A stretch of 64,000 nt of DNA, taken from positions 3,459,933 through 3,523,932 of the forward strand of contig NW_022098022.1 of assembly GCF_002288925.2 (NCBI RefSeq), given 5' to 3'. The notes beneath the pieces are model-generated. The model saw nothing but the letters and a program-made list of their open reading frames with translations, did no database searches and had not been told where the DNA came from. Made by a program: the position numbers and the translations under genes. Below are positions 34,046-45,435 of this stretch, piece by piece (positions within the stretch are counted from its first letter, which is position 1; every line of letters starts with the position of its first letter). Source of the DNA: Delphinapterus leucas (lineage: Eukaryota > Chordata > Mammalia > Artiodactyla > Monodontidae).

Positions 34046-36685
34046 CAACTTCTTTAACCTACTATACTTGGAAAAAATCCTGATTGACTCTGTTTCTGCT
34101 TCTGTTATAGCCTCGCATATATAGGAAACAGGTGATTCACCAACACATCTAAAAGAAAGGGGAAGGAAAAAAATGCCATGTAGAAAAAATAATAATTAAT
34201 AAGCATCCTCCACAAATAGACAGCCTCAGATCATTACCTAACAATCAATCCTCTCCCTAAAGAAATTAGTAAATACATAGTAAGTTATTTGTTTATGGAC
34301 TTTCTGAAAATATTAATATAGTAACTTCTTTTGCTTTTCTACTTCTACATATAATTATATGGTCTAAAATTGAACAAAAAAATGAAATAAGGATTTTCAC
34401 CTCTACTTTAACTGAAAAGACAAATGTGATTAATTTTAGGTATGCATTTGTCTGTTGTTTTGAGAAAGAGACAAAATGTTCACTGACTTTTTGCAATAAA
34501 GCTTTTAAATTAAAGGCAATAGTGACATATTTGATTAGAAGTTCATGGATATACATGACTGACCAACCAATGAAAACTATTTCACAAGGACTAAGAATTA
34601 ATGAGAAAGAAATGGAAATACAATAGTTATGAAGAAAGTGGCACTGTGGATTTGGCATTTATAATGGATTAGCTGTTAATTTTTCCTCTTCTATATGTTG
34701 CTCTAATAAGATTTGTCAGACTACTGTACAATCTATCTTTCTGCACATTTCTCTTACAAATGATGGATCACTGCATATTATAAGACAAATTTTCAAATAA
34801 AATGAAGAAGAGACTTGCTCCCAGCAATAGATGCATATGAAATAATGGCATTTGTATGATTATAACCATGACACCTATGCCCTACTTTTCCTTTTTTCAA
34901 AAATATTTATATAATCATGGATAGATTACCAGTTAAATTATATTAGATTTGTTTTTCTGGTAGTTCATGTGTAAAGCGGATACTGTTTCTACTTCTTTCT
35001 CTAATTTTCTCACCTTCTCTTTTCTCTGCTTTTCTGCCTCTTTATCACTCACTGACATGCCTCTCTTCCGCTCCCTCTCCTCATTCTTTCTTTCTGCCTC
35101 ACCTATATCTCTGTGCCCCTTTCCTTCTCTGTTTCTGTATCACCCTCTCTGATTCTATTCCTCTGTTTCTCCCATTTACGTTGACAAAAGAGATCCTAAC
35201 ACATTTTATAAATAGAAGATACTCAGTCGATTCAATAGATCTTTATTGTCAATGTCCATGTAGAATGCAGTCCAAGAAGGACGAGCTTCGGTGGGTCTGC
35301 AGTTTATGAGGCTAAAGTCAAGTGGACCAGAGATACTGCAGGCTTTAAGTTTCAATACTTCAAGACCAATATATCTTTGGGAATAGGTATCAATCCCCTA
35401 TTATCTCATTCTTTCTTTACCTCCCCAAATAAGCATGCAATCCTGACTACGTATTACAAAACATCACAATCTCTCTACTCACGAAATAACCCTTGTCTAC
35501 TACTTTGTAACAAACATATGGGCAAAAAGGTCAATTTTTCAACTAGTGTAAACACATTAAGTCTAAGTTTCTATAAAAACTACTTGGACTTTAAATATTA
35601 ACTCACACTTGCTTTTTAGATCTGGACTTGGAACCCCAAAAGAACTATTTGTGCTTTGCTGTGGAAATTCACCAGGAAAACTCCTAAATTATAAAAACAA
35701 ATATAAAAAATTTAATGTTATCAGCTGTGTACCAAGATGTTAACACAGTGTACTTTAAATAATATATGTGTATAAAATATCCATTTTCTTATAACATACA
35801 TAATATTTAAGGACACATATGAATAATATAAGATGCATTTGTATGGATTCACATAAATTAAAATGAAAAAGAAGTTTTATATCAATCTTTAAATTTAGTC
35901 ATACTATAAACTGAAATTATGGTTCTATTTTACAAAATTAAAATCAGTTCTCATGATTTGTAAAGTTTATCATTGATAAACGTGGTTACACGTTAAATGA
36001 CTCACTTAGAATAATCATTTCTTTAAAAAAGCTCATACTCACCAAATATATAACATTTAAAGAACTAAAGAAATAAAGAACGTTTACGGAACACAGAAAG
36101 AACAGAAAAGTTTTGAGGTGCATTACCCTGAGATAAAATAAAGTGGACAATGCATAGGTGATGATGTCAAGAAGAAGGACAAAGGAGTATAGGACCAGGT
36201 AAAATTTTTCCAGCATATTTATTTGCTATTTGTGGATTTTGCAAAAGGAAAAAAAAAATTTCTTCACAATGTTCATGTGGAAAACACACCTAAAGTTTAA
36301 AAGAAGGTTGTCTATTCTTGGTCCTAAAACCAAAAATTGCATTGAGGTATTTTAAAAAAACACCGTTAACTTTTAAAGGAGATGAAGTTCATGGTGCTAC
36401 TTATTACACAATCCCTGGTATAGACATCAATAAAATCACCATTTAGAAGACACAATTCACACAGCACATCGAGTTCGTACATTCACAATTTGTGGCTCTC
36501 TCTTTGTCTGGCTCTAGGTGTAGCGATAGTGAATTTAGAGTATTTTCTTTACATTTTGAAAGATAAAACTTTATTTTTTTTCCCAGGAAAATGCACAAAT
36601 GTCAACCTCAGGATATTTTGCAAACACGTTTAGCATGTTTTGGTTCCCTGGAGCCCAGTTTGAACTCTCACGATTAAGAGCAGTG
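34046..36685. other. Spacer with a pyrimidine-rich tract
   Basis: About 34982-35173 is strongly C/T-rich on the plus strand (many cttct/ctctg runs). The 121-codon minus-strand frame at 34293-34658 overlaps AT-rich DNA and looks like chance. No gene, RNA gene or clear transposon is present. Confidence 0.4.
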
Positions 36686-36880
36686 GGTACCTAATGAGTT
36701 TGATTACGAAAATCTACTGGGAGCATTTTTTAAAATACAGATTCATTGTCTGTCATCCAAGAAATGCAAAATCAGAATTGAGGAGGTTGGGGGTGAAGAG
36801 GGAGGCTATAATTTCTATTTTTAGAAAGTACCCAGGTAAATATCATGGTCAGTGAGAATCTGGAACTACTAAGGAAGAAA
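36686..36880 (+). repeat. hAT-Charlie nonautonomous element (MER5/MER20-type) remnant
   Basis: The run 'gggagcattttttaaaatac', 'agattcattgtctgtcatcc', 'aaatcagaattgaggaggtt', then 'tttctatttttagaaagtac' and 'ccaggtaaatatcatggtca' follows the body of short mammalian hAT elements. The terminal inverted repeats are not clear. Confidence 0.6.
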
Positions 36881-37014
36881 GAGACGGCATTCTCTACGCT
36901 ATCTTCCATATATAAAATAGATTAGACCTAGACCAAAAGATTAAAAACTAGAAAACAAAAGGTAAAGCATGGAATCATTAATAAAGAAAATAGTAGATCA
37001 CTTTTATTTGTTCG

Positions 37015-37228
37015 TCTCTTAATATGTGCTGCATAATATGTTAATAATTTCTCAACTAGACGTATAGGACAGGTACTATTATTGCCATCATCCCCCAACG
37101 ATTACATATGAGAAAACGACAGTTTAAAGGCACTTGCTCAACATCTCAGGGCAAGTAAGGCACAGAGTGTGATTCAACCCCAGGTAGTCTGACTCTAGAG
37201 CCTCCATGCTTAACCACTGAGCTGGACA
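37015..37228 (-). repeat. MIR SINE remnant
   Basis: It reads as MIR in reverse complement: 'ggacaggtactattattgcc', 'gagaaaacgacagtttaaag', 'cacttgctcaacatctcagg', then 'gtagtctgactctagagcct' and 'tgcttaaccactgagctgg'. The final words correspond to the tRNA-like 5' head of MIR. Confidence 0.8.
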
Positions 37229-39034
37229 ATGATATCCATAAAAGGTTTCATTACAATTTGGAAGTAAATTACATTTTTGTGGTAGACCACGCTGCTTTGG
37301 AATGAAGATCATTATTGGAGCAAGGGTGCCCTTGCTATACTAAGATGAACCTGCATGTATTAGGTGACGGCAAGATTACTGGTAAAGCCAATTACATCTA
37401 AAGGTAAGTTTGAAGGTATTTTTAGGGGGAAACAGATAGACAGCTGGTTATATTTGGATCTGTATGTGCATTTATTAGCCTGATTTCCAGAATCTTTCCA
37501 AATGAAGCCTGTGATATGCCCAGTTCTTTGCAAAAGCTCAGTTAGCGTGTAAGACTTCTTTTATTAGAAAATGAAAACTATGATTATATTTTATCAACAG
37601 TCAACTATGCTGTCAGGTTATTTTTTAATCTTGATTCTCTATTGGATAAAGAAATTTACATCTACATTTATAGTGTTCTTAAGGTCACTAAACAGAAGAA
37701 GATCAGCAGAAAATGAAGTGACAAAGATATCTTTACGTATGTTTTTACAAAGGTCACTTAAAACAGAAATTTGTCAATTAATTTTCTTCAGGTACTCCAT
37801 TTCTATTTCTTCCTGAAAAATAGTTAATATAGAATTTACATCCCCAATCATAGTAGGTAATATTGTCACACGGCAGCTTTTTGGAACCAGCGAACTACTC
37901 TGATTGTCAGGGTAATGGGGAAGGTCTATACATAAATTATTCAAAGGCTTGTATAATCAGTACAGCATTCAATTTAAACCCCAGAATGTGCAAATTAGGC
38001 AATTATTCATAAAAAATTATTAACATTTTAATTTTTCAGAGTTCAATGTGACATTTTGCATAGCTTTGCTTAAATATAGCATGGAACACTGTAATTAGAG
38101 CCATAGTTCCAGTTCCGTACTTAAGCATTATATATTTGGATGAATATTTATAAGTCTATAAGTAATATTATGGAAATAAAAATAGTAATAAAGTTATTGA
38201 TGATTCTGCAAATGTGAACATGTGCCTGATTAGTTGAACTTACCAGCTATAATCAAAGAGATTCTTGACACCTGAACTTAATCACCTGTGAGGTTGTCCA
38301 TTACTTGGCTCAATTTTTTTCACTTGGAGGGTAGAGTCCACAATAAGATATTATCCTAGCTGCCACACACACTATAGTCATACATCCTTGTATACAGTAT
38401 ATGCAGACATTCAGTTCTAAAAAGAATAACTTTATTCACTTTAAAACATCAATATATACTATTTTTCAGTGGTTTAGCAGAGAAATAATGAGGGGCTGAA
38501 TTAGGTCAGTAATAGTGAAAATGGTGAGGTGGAGTTGTATTTGGGTGCTAGAAATAATTGATTGACTGATTTTTCTGCAAGAAGGATATATTAAGCATAG
38601 TGGCAGATTGTCTGCTTTATTGAACTAGGTAGATTATAATACAACTGAACAACTTAGGGAATTTAAGAAGTGAGTGATTTGGGTTGTAAAAGTGTGATTC
38701 TTGCAGGAGATCAATGAACTTGATCTTGGACAAAGTACGTTCAAGGTATCTTTGGGAATTTCCTGTAGGCACTTTTCCCTGCAGGCTGTTGGCACTGCCT
38801 TTGGGGCGCTATTGCATTAGTAGGCACAGGCATCCAGTCATTTTAGCAGAGTGCTTGCGTGGCAGTGGATGGGATAGCGCATATAGAAAGTAGCACAATA
38901 AGAAAACAGTCATTACAGAAATCCTCGCAGAGACTCAGTGAATAAGGGTGAACACAGAAGAGCCTGTGTTGTAGAAGAAAAGGCAGTGTTTGAAGCAGGG
39001 AGAGAACCAGGAACAGGTATTATTATAAGGGAAG
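37229..39034. other. AT-rich spacer
   Basis: I see no defensible gene, RNA gene or classified repeat. The 81-codon frame at 37571-37816 has ordinary AT-driven composition. Confidence 0.4.
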
Positions 39035-39035
39035 A

Positions 39036-39531
39036 ATGTGTGTATTCATTTTCTATTTAACAAATTACCACAAACTTGGTGGCTCCAAACAACACAAGTT
39101 TATTACCTTACAATTCTATAGGTTAGAATTCCAAAATATGTCTCAAGGGCTAAAATCAAAGTGTCAGCAGGACTGTGTTCCTTCCCAAAAGCTCTGGGGG
39201 GAGATCTGTGCCCTTGCCTCTTCCAGCTTCTAGAAGCCACCTGCATTCCTTGGCTTGTGCCTCCCTTTCTCCCCCTTGCAGCCCGGCAACGTTTCATCTG
39301 TCTAACCATTCTCCTGTAGTCTCACCTCCCTCTGTCCACAATTTGGAAAGATTCCTGACTTTTGAAGACCTGTGTGATTAGATTGGGTCTGCCCAGATAA
39401 TCCAGAATGATCTCCTTATCTCAAGGTTTTTAACTTAACCACTTCTGCAAAGAACCTTTTTGCCACAAAAGCACATTCACAGGCTCTGGGTATTAGGATG
39501 TCTTTGGGAGGATGCTATTCTGCCTACTACA
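39036..39531 (-). mobile_element. MaLR-like solo LTR (ERVL-MaLR class)
   Basis: The minus strand opens tgtagtaggcagaatag and continues through LTR-like text. Its far end is near 'aatgaatacacac', after 'gtttgtggtaatttgttaaa'. The TG start and length near 500 bp fit a mammalian MaLR LTR, and no internal region is attached. Frames crossing it on both strands are incidental. The class assignment is by consensus memory. Confidence 0.6.
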
Positions 39532-40835
39532 AGCTTCAAGAAGTGGGTTCGGATGTGCAGGTTTAAGACAGAGAGGTATTATGGGCAAGAGTAACAAATG
39601 TTGCAGAGAGGTCAAATATTGGAACTTTTCTGCTATTTTCCCATGTTGCCCAGATGCCATATTAATGCATTCTCCATCTCTTCCAACTATGAAGACAATT
39701 TAGTTAAGTACAGGGTTCAGGATATGTGAGTGAAGACAGGGGGCTGTGAGCATAGGAAAAGATAAAAACTAGAAGAGAATTCCCCAAAAATAGACCCTGC
39801 CAAGGTTTTTAAGGATATCTTTAAACACCAACATAACAAACAAAACAAAACAAAACAAATGTTTAAAAAGTTTAAAAATTAAGTGATGTTTTAAATTCAG
39901 TCTGAAGTTCTAGAATCTGACCAGCTACTGGTCAGGCTGCCCTTAAATATCTGTGGGAACTCAGCTCAGTTGCTGTTTCAGCACCAGAGCTTTGCCTGGG
40001 GAAACAGGCACAGGCTTCATTGATGAAATGGGCTAAACATTCTTGAGGATTGGTGTTCACAAATCCCAACAAGTTGCTCATAATGCAAACTCTAATACCG
40101 AACAACATATGCACAGACACCATTTGATGGAAAGAGAATAATTATTCTTTCAAGAATTTACATGATAAATAGGTCAAGTTAAATGTTGAGTGACCAAACC
40201 CTGAAAATAATGTTCTTCAATCATGCTTTGAAAACTGTACATTATATTAACCATTCATTATTCTTTCACAGTTTATTTTTATTTCTTTTAATAAATACTA
40301 CTGGGAGGAAAAACGTATGAGATTCTTTAAGCTTAAAGTAAGTACATGTCTTTCTTAAACCCAGTTCTGACTAAAGAGACCATGAAAAATACACTAAAAA
40401 AGATGGAAAATGCCACAATTTGGGAAATAAAGTTCAACTTTGACAATTTCCTGAGTCTTCCTGGAATCATAAGATCAAGGAAGATGGTTAACTTTTGAGA
40501 CAAACGAGCCCAGAAATGAATCTCTGATCACCTATGATTGTGCTGTTTGATCTTAGCTAAGATAGTTACTACATTTTAGTCTCTATTATTCATATATAAA
40601 TGGATACAATAATATCAGTTTTGAAATAGAGATAAGAAATTAGAGAAAATACATGAAAGCACACATGACCGTGTCTGCTGCAGAGTAGGCATTCAGAGAC
40701 AGGAAGCAGTAATAGCAAGTACATACCTCCCAGAGTCTGCAAGGTACACTTGGGCTTATACTTAATTACCAGTTGATGAAATATGTTCAGTTTTATGTAT
40801 ATTATTGCTTATTCACCTAAACATTGAAACAAAAT
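39532..40835. other. AT-rich spacer with (CAAAA)n
   Basis: A short (caaaa) run lies at about 39837-39861. Otherwise AT-rich single-copy-like DNA with no supported gene. Confidence 0.4.
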
Positions 40836-40839
40836 GAAA

Positions 40840-41860
40840 AGGCAAGCTATGGGAGAAATGGGAGAAAATATTATCAAACCACATATCTGATAAAGAGTTA
40901 ATATCCCAAATATATAAGGAACTCATACAGTTCACCAGCAAAAACCAAACCAAACCAAAACAAACAAACAAAAAGTCAAATGATCCAGTTCAAAAATGGG
41001 CAAAGGACCTGAACAGATACTTCTCCAAGGAAGACATACAAATGGACCACTGGTACATAAAAAGGTGCCACACATCATTCATCGTCAGGGGAGTTCAAAT
41101 CAAATCCCTTATGAGCTACCACCTCACACCTGTTAGAATGGCTGTTATAGAAAAGGTGAGATAACAAGTCTGGCGAGCATGCGGAGAAAAGGAAACCCTT
41201 GCGCACTGTTGGTGGGAATGTAAACTGGTACCGCTATTATGGAAAACAGTATGGCGATTACTCAAAAAATTGAAAATAGAACTACCATGTGATCCATCAA
41301 TACTACTACTGGATATATAACTGAAGGAAATGAAATCACTGTCTCGAAGAGATAGCTGCATTTTTATGTTCATTGCAGCATTATTTACAATAGCCAAGAT
41401 ATGGAAACAACTTAAGTGTCTGTCAGTGGATGAATGGATAAAGAAAATGTGGCATAAATATACAATGGAATAATATTCAGTCATTAAAGAAAAAAAAAGA
41501 AGGAAATCCTGCCATTTGTGACAGCATGGGTAGACCCTGAGGGCGTTATGCTAAGTGAGCTAAGTTAGGCAAGAGAGACAAACACTGTATTATCTCACTT
41601 ATAGGTGTAATCTAAAAAGCTGGACTCATAGAAACAGAGATTAGAATGGTGACTGCCAGGGTTGGGGGCTTGAGTGTGGGGGGAATGGGTGAAGGTGGTC
41701 AAAGGATACAACCTTCCAGCTATAGGATGAATAAGTTCTAGGGATATGGTGTCTAGCTAGCATGGTGGCTCTGTTAAAAACAGCATCAATTGTGTATTTG
41801 GAAGTCACTAAAAGAGGAGATTTTAAAAGTTCTCATCACAAACACAAAAAAAGAAATTGA
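40840..41860 (+). mobile_element. Older L1 3' end (ORF2 C-terminus and 3' UTR)
   Basis: A plus-strand ORF2 3' region begins near 'gggagaaaatattatcaaac' and contains the sequence behind the C-terminal 'HTLLVGM'-like block ('cgcactgttggtgggaatg'). It passes 'gatgaatggataaagaaaat' and ends in a 3' UTR whose tail is 'aacacaaaaaaag'. A (CCAAA)n-like expansion sits at about 40941-40975. The 5' end is truncated, the usual outcome of L1 insertion. It is more diverged than the two full-length copies. Confidence 0.85.
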
Positions 41861-42604
41861 ATTTCTTCTATATGAGGTGGGAAACTTGAATCAAGGTGGG
41901 AGTAAAATAAAACCCTTTTAGTTTATAAATCTCATATATTAATTTACACTTTTTTTCTGGGATACCTACCATATATAAGCATATAGCATGTTTCAGTTGT
42001 ACCTGTATACTCCCAGGAAAATGTTTAAAACAATCTTTTATCTCAAATTAGGACATTGAATGGGTTAACTTCTTGAAAGAATTTACATTGTAAGTGTTGA
42101 TGATATCATTAATTTTCATGTAATATAAAAAGATAATTATATTTCATTTACTTCTGAAGATTTATCTTGTCAGTGGAGAAGACTTCCGTGCTGAAATGTG
42201 AAATTAAAATAATTAAAACAGCCCATAAAACCTAACGATTTTTAAAAGGTCTAGTTTTAAAAGCATCTCATTTAATCTAAAATTTTCTTTTAAAAGTCAT
42301 TGCCTTCATATCTAATTTGAATTGTCTATCAACATCTAACAGTGGGCAGCGCCTGTTTCAGAAAAGCAAAAAATGTAAGTAAAACAAAATTACATTCCAA
42401 ATGCAACTAAAATGTGCAGTATCCATAAATGACTACACGTTTTTTAATTTGTTGATGCATAAATAAATATTCCCGCTACTGCAGTTCTCTCCTGCCCAGA
42501 AGGTTCATATTACAATCTGAAAACAGCTTAACACATATAAGATGTGATGCCAAAGAAATGCTGAATGTTTTATAATTGAGAAGACAGATTTAAATATAAT
42601 CTCT
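41861..42604. other. AT-rich spacer
   Basis: Nothing recognisable beyond AT-rich DNA. Confidence 0.4.
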
Positions 42605-42707
42605 TTTTTTAGACATCTTTATTGGAGTAGAATTGCTTTACAATGGTGTGTTAGCTTTCTGCTTTAAAACAAAGTGAATCAGCTATACGTATACGTACAT
42701 CCCCGTC
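42605..42707 (-). mobile_element. Short 5'-truncated L1 3' end
   Basis: A T-run is followed by 'tttattggagtagaattgct' and 'ttacaatggtgtgttagctt', the reverse of the L1 3' terminus that closes the full-length element at 29543. Only about 100 bp were inserted. Confidence 0.82.
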
Positions 42708-42880
42708 TGAGCAGCGTGGTGTAGAAGTGGCTGGGCTTGGAGAGTCATCAGCAGCAGACCCCCACTTCCGCGAGACCTAGAGAGAGGAAGCCTGTCCCAG
42801 TTTCCTCATCAGTAAAATTGATACCACAAAAACACCTAACATTTCCGCGAGCTAATTGTGTGAAAGTAATTTTTAGATAT
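42708..42880 (+). repeat. MIR SINE remnant
   Basis: The tRNA-like head 'gcgtggtgtagaagtggctg', then 'ttggagagtcatcagcagca' and 'tttcctcatcagtaaaattg', follows MIR on the plus strand. Confidence 0.72.
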
Positions 42881-42974
42881 TGTCATTGTACAAACGCAAG
42901 ATATCATATAATTTCTGATTATTCCTGTATTGTTATGTTCAAGGGAGAAGGAAAGAAACATCCCATGAATTTTT

Positions 42975-43205
42975 TTTAGAACAATGCAGCCAGACAGTCC
43001 TGATGTTAATCTATGATGTGCCACTTACTACATGAGAGACCCTGAGTAAGTCTTGTAAATCCTTAGAATCTTATTTATTTCTTGTAGGACGAGCGTAATC
43101 CTATGTGCTTCAAAAGGTTTTGTGAGAAGTTAATGAAATACTTGTACATGAGTTAGGAAATATAATGCCTTATATGGTATAGGCACCTCATAAATCTTAG
43201 TTTCA
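42975..43205 (+). repeat. MIR SINE remnant
   Basis: It starts near 'gaacaatgcagccagacag' and contains 'tgatgtgccacttactacat', 'gagtaagtcttgtaaatcct' and 'ttttgtgagaagttaatgaa'. It ends with 'ggcacctcataaatcttag'. The order matches MIR on the plus strand almost end to end. Confidence 0.8.
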
Positions 43206-43615
43206 GTCCCTCACTTTAATTTATGAAAGTAATGAAGAAGATGGGAATGGTGCCAGAGGAAAGATTCTTATTTCCTTTTGTTTTTTTCCAGAAGTAATCC
43301 AATGTGAAGTACAGGGAGAAAAGAGAATTTATGTTGTTTAATAAAGGCAGTTTTAACTATTTTAATTATTTGAATTAATGGCTGTTCATGTACACAATTC
43401 CTTTGGAATAATGTGCCACCCAATAGAAAACCCCTTCCAAAGTCAAATACAACTCAAACACAGAAATATACACACAGTACCTGTATGCAACCAATTAAAT
43501 ATAGACTTCATAATAATCCACAGTAACATCATGTCTTCTAAAAATATAACTTTGCTAAATTCTCTCTGACCAGCTTAAGAGTCTCTTGTTCTTTGTTAAG
43601 GAGGAGTCTATCAAG
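43206..43615. other. AT-rich spacer
   Basis: No recognised feature. It ends at a target duplication. Confidence 0.45.
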
Positions 43616-43628
43616 TTCTCTTTATTTA

Positions 43629-44083
43629 TTTATTTAGATTCCATATATATGTGTTAGCACACGTTATTTGTTTTTCTCTTTCTGACTTACTTCACTCTGT
43701 ATGACAGACTCTAAGTCCATCCACCTCACTGCAAATAACTCAATTTCATTTCTTTTTATTCCATTGTATACATGTGCCACATCTTCTTTATCCATTCATC
43801 TGTTGATGGACACTTAGGTTGCTTCCATGATGAGGATACGGGGAGGGGGAAGGGTAAGCTGGGACAAAGTGAGAGAGTGGTATGGACATATATACACTAC
43901 CAAACGTAAAATAGCTAGTGGGAAGCAGCCACAGAGCACAGGGAGATCAGCTCGGTGCTTTGTGACCACCTAGAGGGGTGGGATAGGGAGGGTGAGGGAG
44001 ATGCAGGAGGGAGGAGGTATGGGGATGTATGTATATGTATGGCTGATTCACTTTGTTATACAGCAGAAACTAACAAAAAAACC
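43629..44083. mobile_element. L1 insertion with 5' inversion (twin priming)
   Basis: The left part (about 43635-43830) is the reverse of the ORF2 3' region, from 'gattccatatatatgtg' to 'aggttgcttccatga'. The right part (43831-44083) is forward 3' UTR starting 'tgaggatacggggaggggga' and ending 'cagcagaaactaacaaaaaa'. Relative to the full-length copy, about 90 bp of L1 is missing at the joint. The duplication ttctctttattta/ttctctttatttta (43616-43628 and 44084-44097) brackets the whole. Inversion plus a small joint deletion inside one target duplication is the signature of twin priming. The tail starts upstream of the normal AATAAA, so the RNA was cut early or the copy lost its end. Confidence 0.88.
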
Positions 44084-44097
44084 TTCTCTTTATTTTA

Positions 44098-44705
44098 ATA
44101 TAATGAGTGCTGCTAATCGCAGCCTACTTCTAACTACCCAGCCAGATCATGAGATGCTTTCTTGTCCATAAACATGTTAAAAATGCTTAATAGAGAACGG
44201 CAAATAACACACTTAAGTGTACTTTAAAAATCTGTATTCATAGTGAAACATGGCCCAGATACGAGTGTATAAAAAAAGAACTCCTAACGGACCATTTATA
44301 AAATTTCATGGAGCAAGTTTGATGAAATAACAATATTTCATATTAATCACAAATTAACTTGTGACAGAAAACCGTCTGAAAAGCCTGCCCAATCAGTGCA
44401 CTTGGTGCCCTAAGAGTAGCTTGTCTTCTCTGAAGGTGTGATAAACTCGGTCATTTGGCAGGGGTAACTTACAGAGACACTCGAGGACACCACTGAGTTA
44501 GGTTTGCTGTCAAGCAATGACATCTGTGGCTCTCTGTGAAAGCACTAGGAGAGGCAGTACAGTTTTCTTACAAAACAGTAAAATGAGAAGTCACTGCAAC
44601 TCTAGGATGATGTCTTATTTTATAAAGACAAAAGCCCCAACTCCCCTAACGTTTTGATTACATCTGAAGTTTGAGCCATTCACATTTGCCTAGAGAAATT
44701 GACAA
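44098..44705. other. AT-rich spacer
   Basis: No recognised gene or repeat. Confidence 0.4.
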
Positions 44706-44760
44706 AAAAAGTTGTACACCTGAAACGAATATAGTATTGTAAATCAACTATACATCAAGT
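44706..44760 (+). mobile_element. L1 3' terminal scrap
   Basis: The words 'gttgtacacctgaaacgaat' and 'attgtaaatcaactatacat' are the 3' end of an L1 subfamily on the plus strand. Only about 55 bp remain. Confidence 0.65.
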
Positions 44761-44779
44761 TTTTTGATAAGTTGGGTAC

Positions 44780-45015
44780 ATTTATTTATTTTTAATTTTT
44801 ATTTTATCTCGGAGTATAGTTGATTAACAATGTTGTGTTAGTTTCAGGTGTACACAAAAGCGATTCAGTTATACATATACATGTAGGCATTCTTTTTCAA
44901 ATTCTTTTCCCATTTAGGTTATTATGGAATATTGAGCAGAGTTCCCTGTGCCATACAGTAGGTCCTTGTTGTTTATCTATTTTAAATATAGTAGTAGTAC
45001 ATGTCAATCCCAAAA
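44780..45015 (-). mobile_element. 5'-truncated L1 3' end
   Basis: 'tatctcggagtatagttgat', 'ttgtgttagtttcaggtgta' and 'cagtaggtccttgttgttta' form the reverse of an artiodactyl/cetacean L1 3' UTR different in type from that of the full-length copies. It faces the plus-strand scrap at 44706-44760. Confidence 0.82.
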
Positions 45016-45435
45016 TACATAAATAAAATAATGCTCAAGAAATGAAAAATAAAAAGGAAGAAAGAGATAACAATTCTGGGTAATTTTAAAAGATCTAGAT
45101 AGGCCTAAGGTATCCTGGGTATTAATAATAAAAAGGTCATGTATGATTTTCCTGGGAGGAATTTTTAATAGGGTGTTAAATGATGAAAAGACCTTGCAGA
45201 AAGTTACAGAGTGAGTTTGAGCTGAAAAAGTAGAGATGATAAAAACAAACATCTTAAAGAATGTGACTATGAGGTGTGTGTTGCAGGTGGGATTCCCCAG
45301 GAAGCATTCATTGAGGAAGAGCTTATCAGGAACTTTATTAGGGAGGGTCCTTGGTATTAACACCTGTGGTAAGAAGGGTGAGGGGAGCAGAAGTAGAAGA
45401 AGTGGATCTATGATGCGGTACTGACTACATTTTCA
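45016..45435. other. Spacer, possibly including a decayed LTR
   Basis: Purine-rich sequence at about 45270-45435 might be part of a decayed LTR adjoining the ERVL fragment to the right, but I see no LTR ends. No gene is present. Confidence 0.3.

Noticed and set aside
34293..34658. 121-codon minus-strand frame
   Set aside because: AT-rich, with hydrophobic and Lys/Ile-driven composition. No start context, splice site or domain supports it.
39103..39381. Overlapping frames on both strands at 39.1-39.4 kb
   Set aside because: They fall inside a MaLR-like LTR, and both strands are equally open because of the local base composition.
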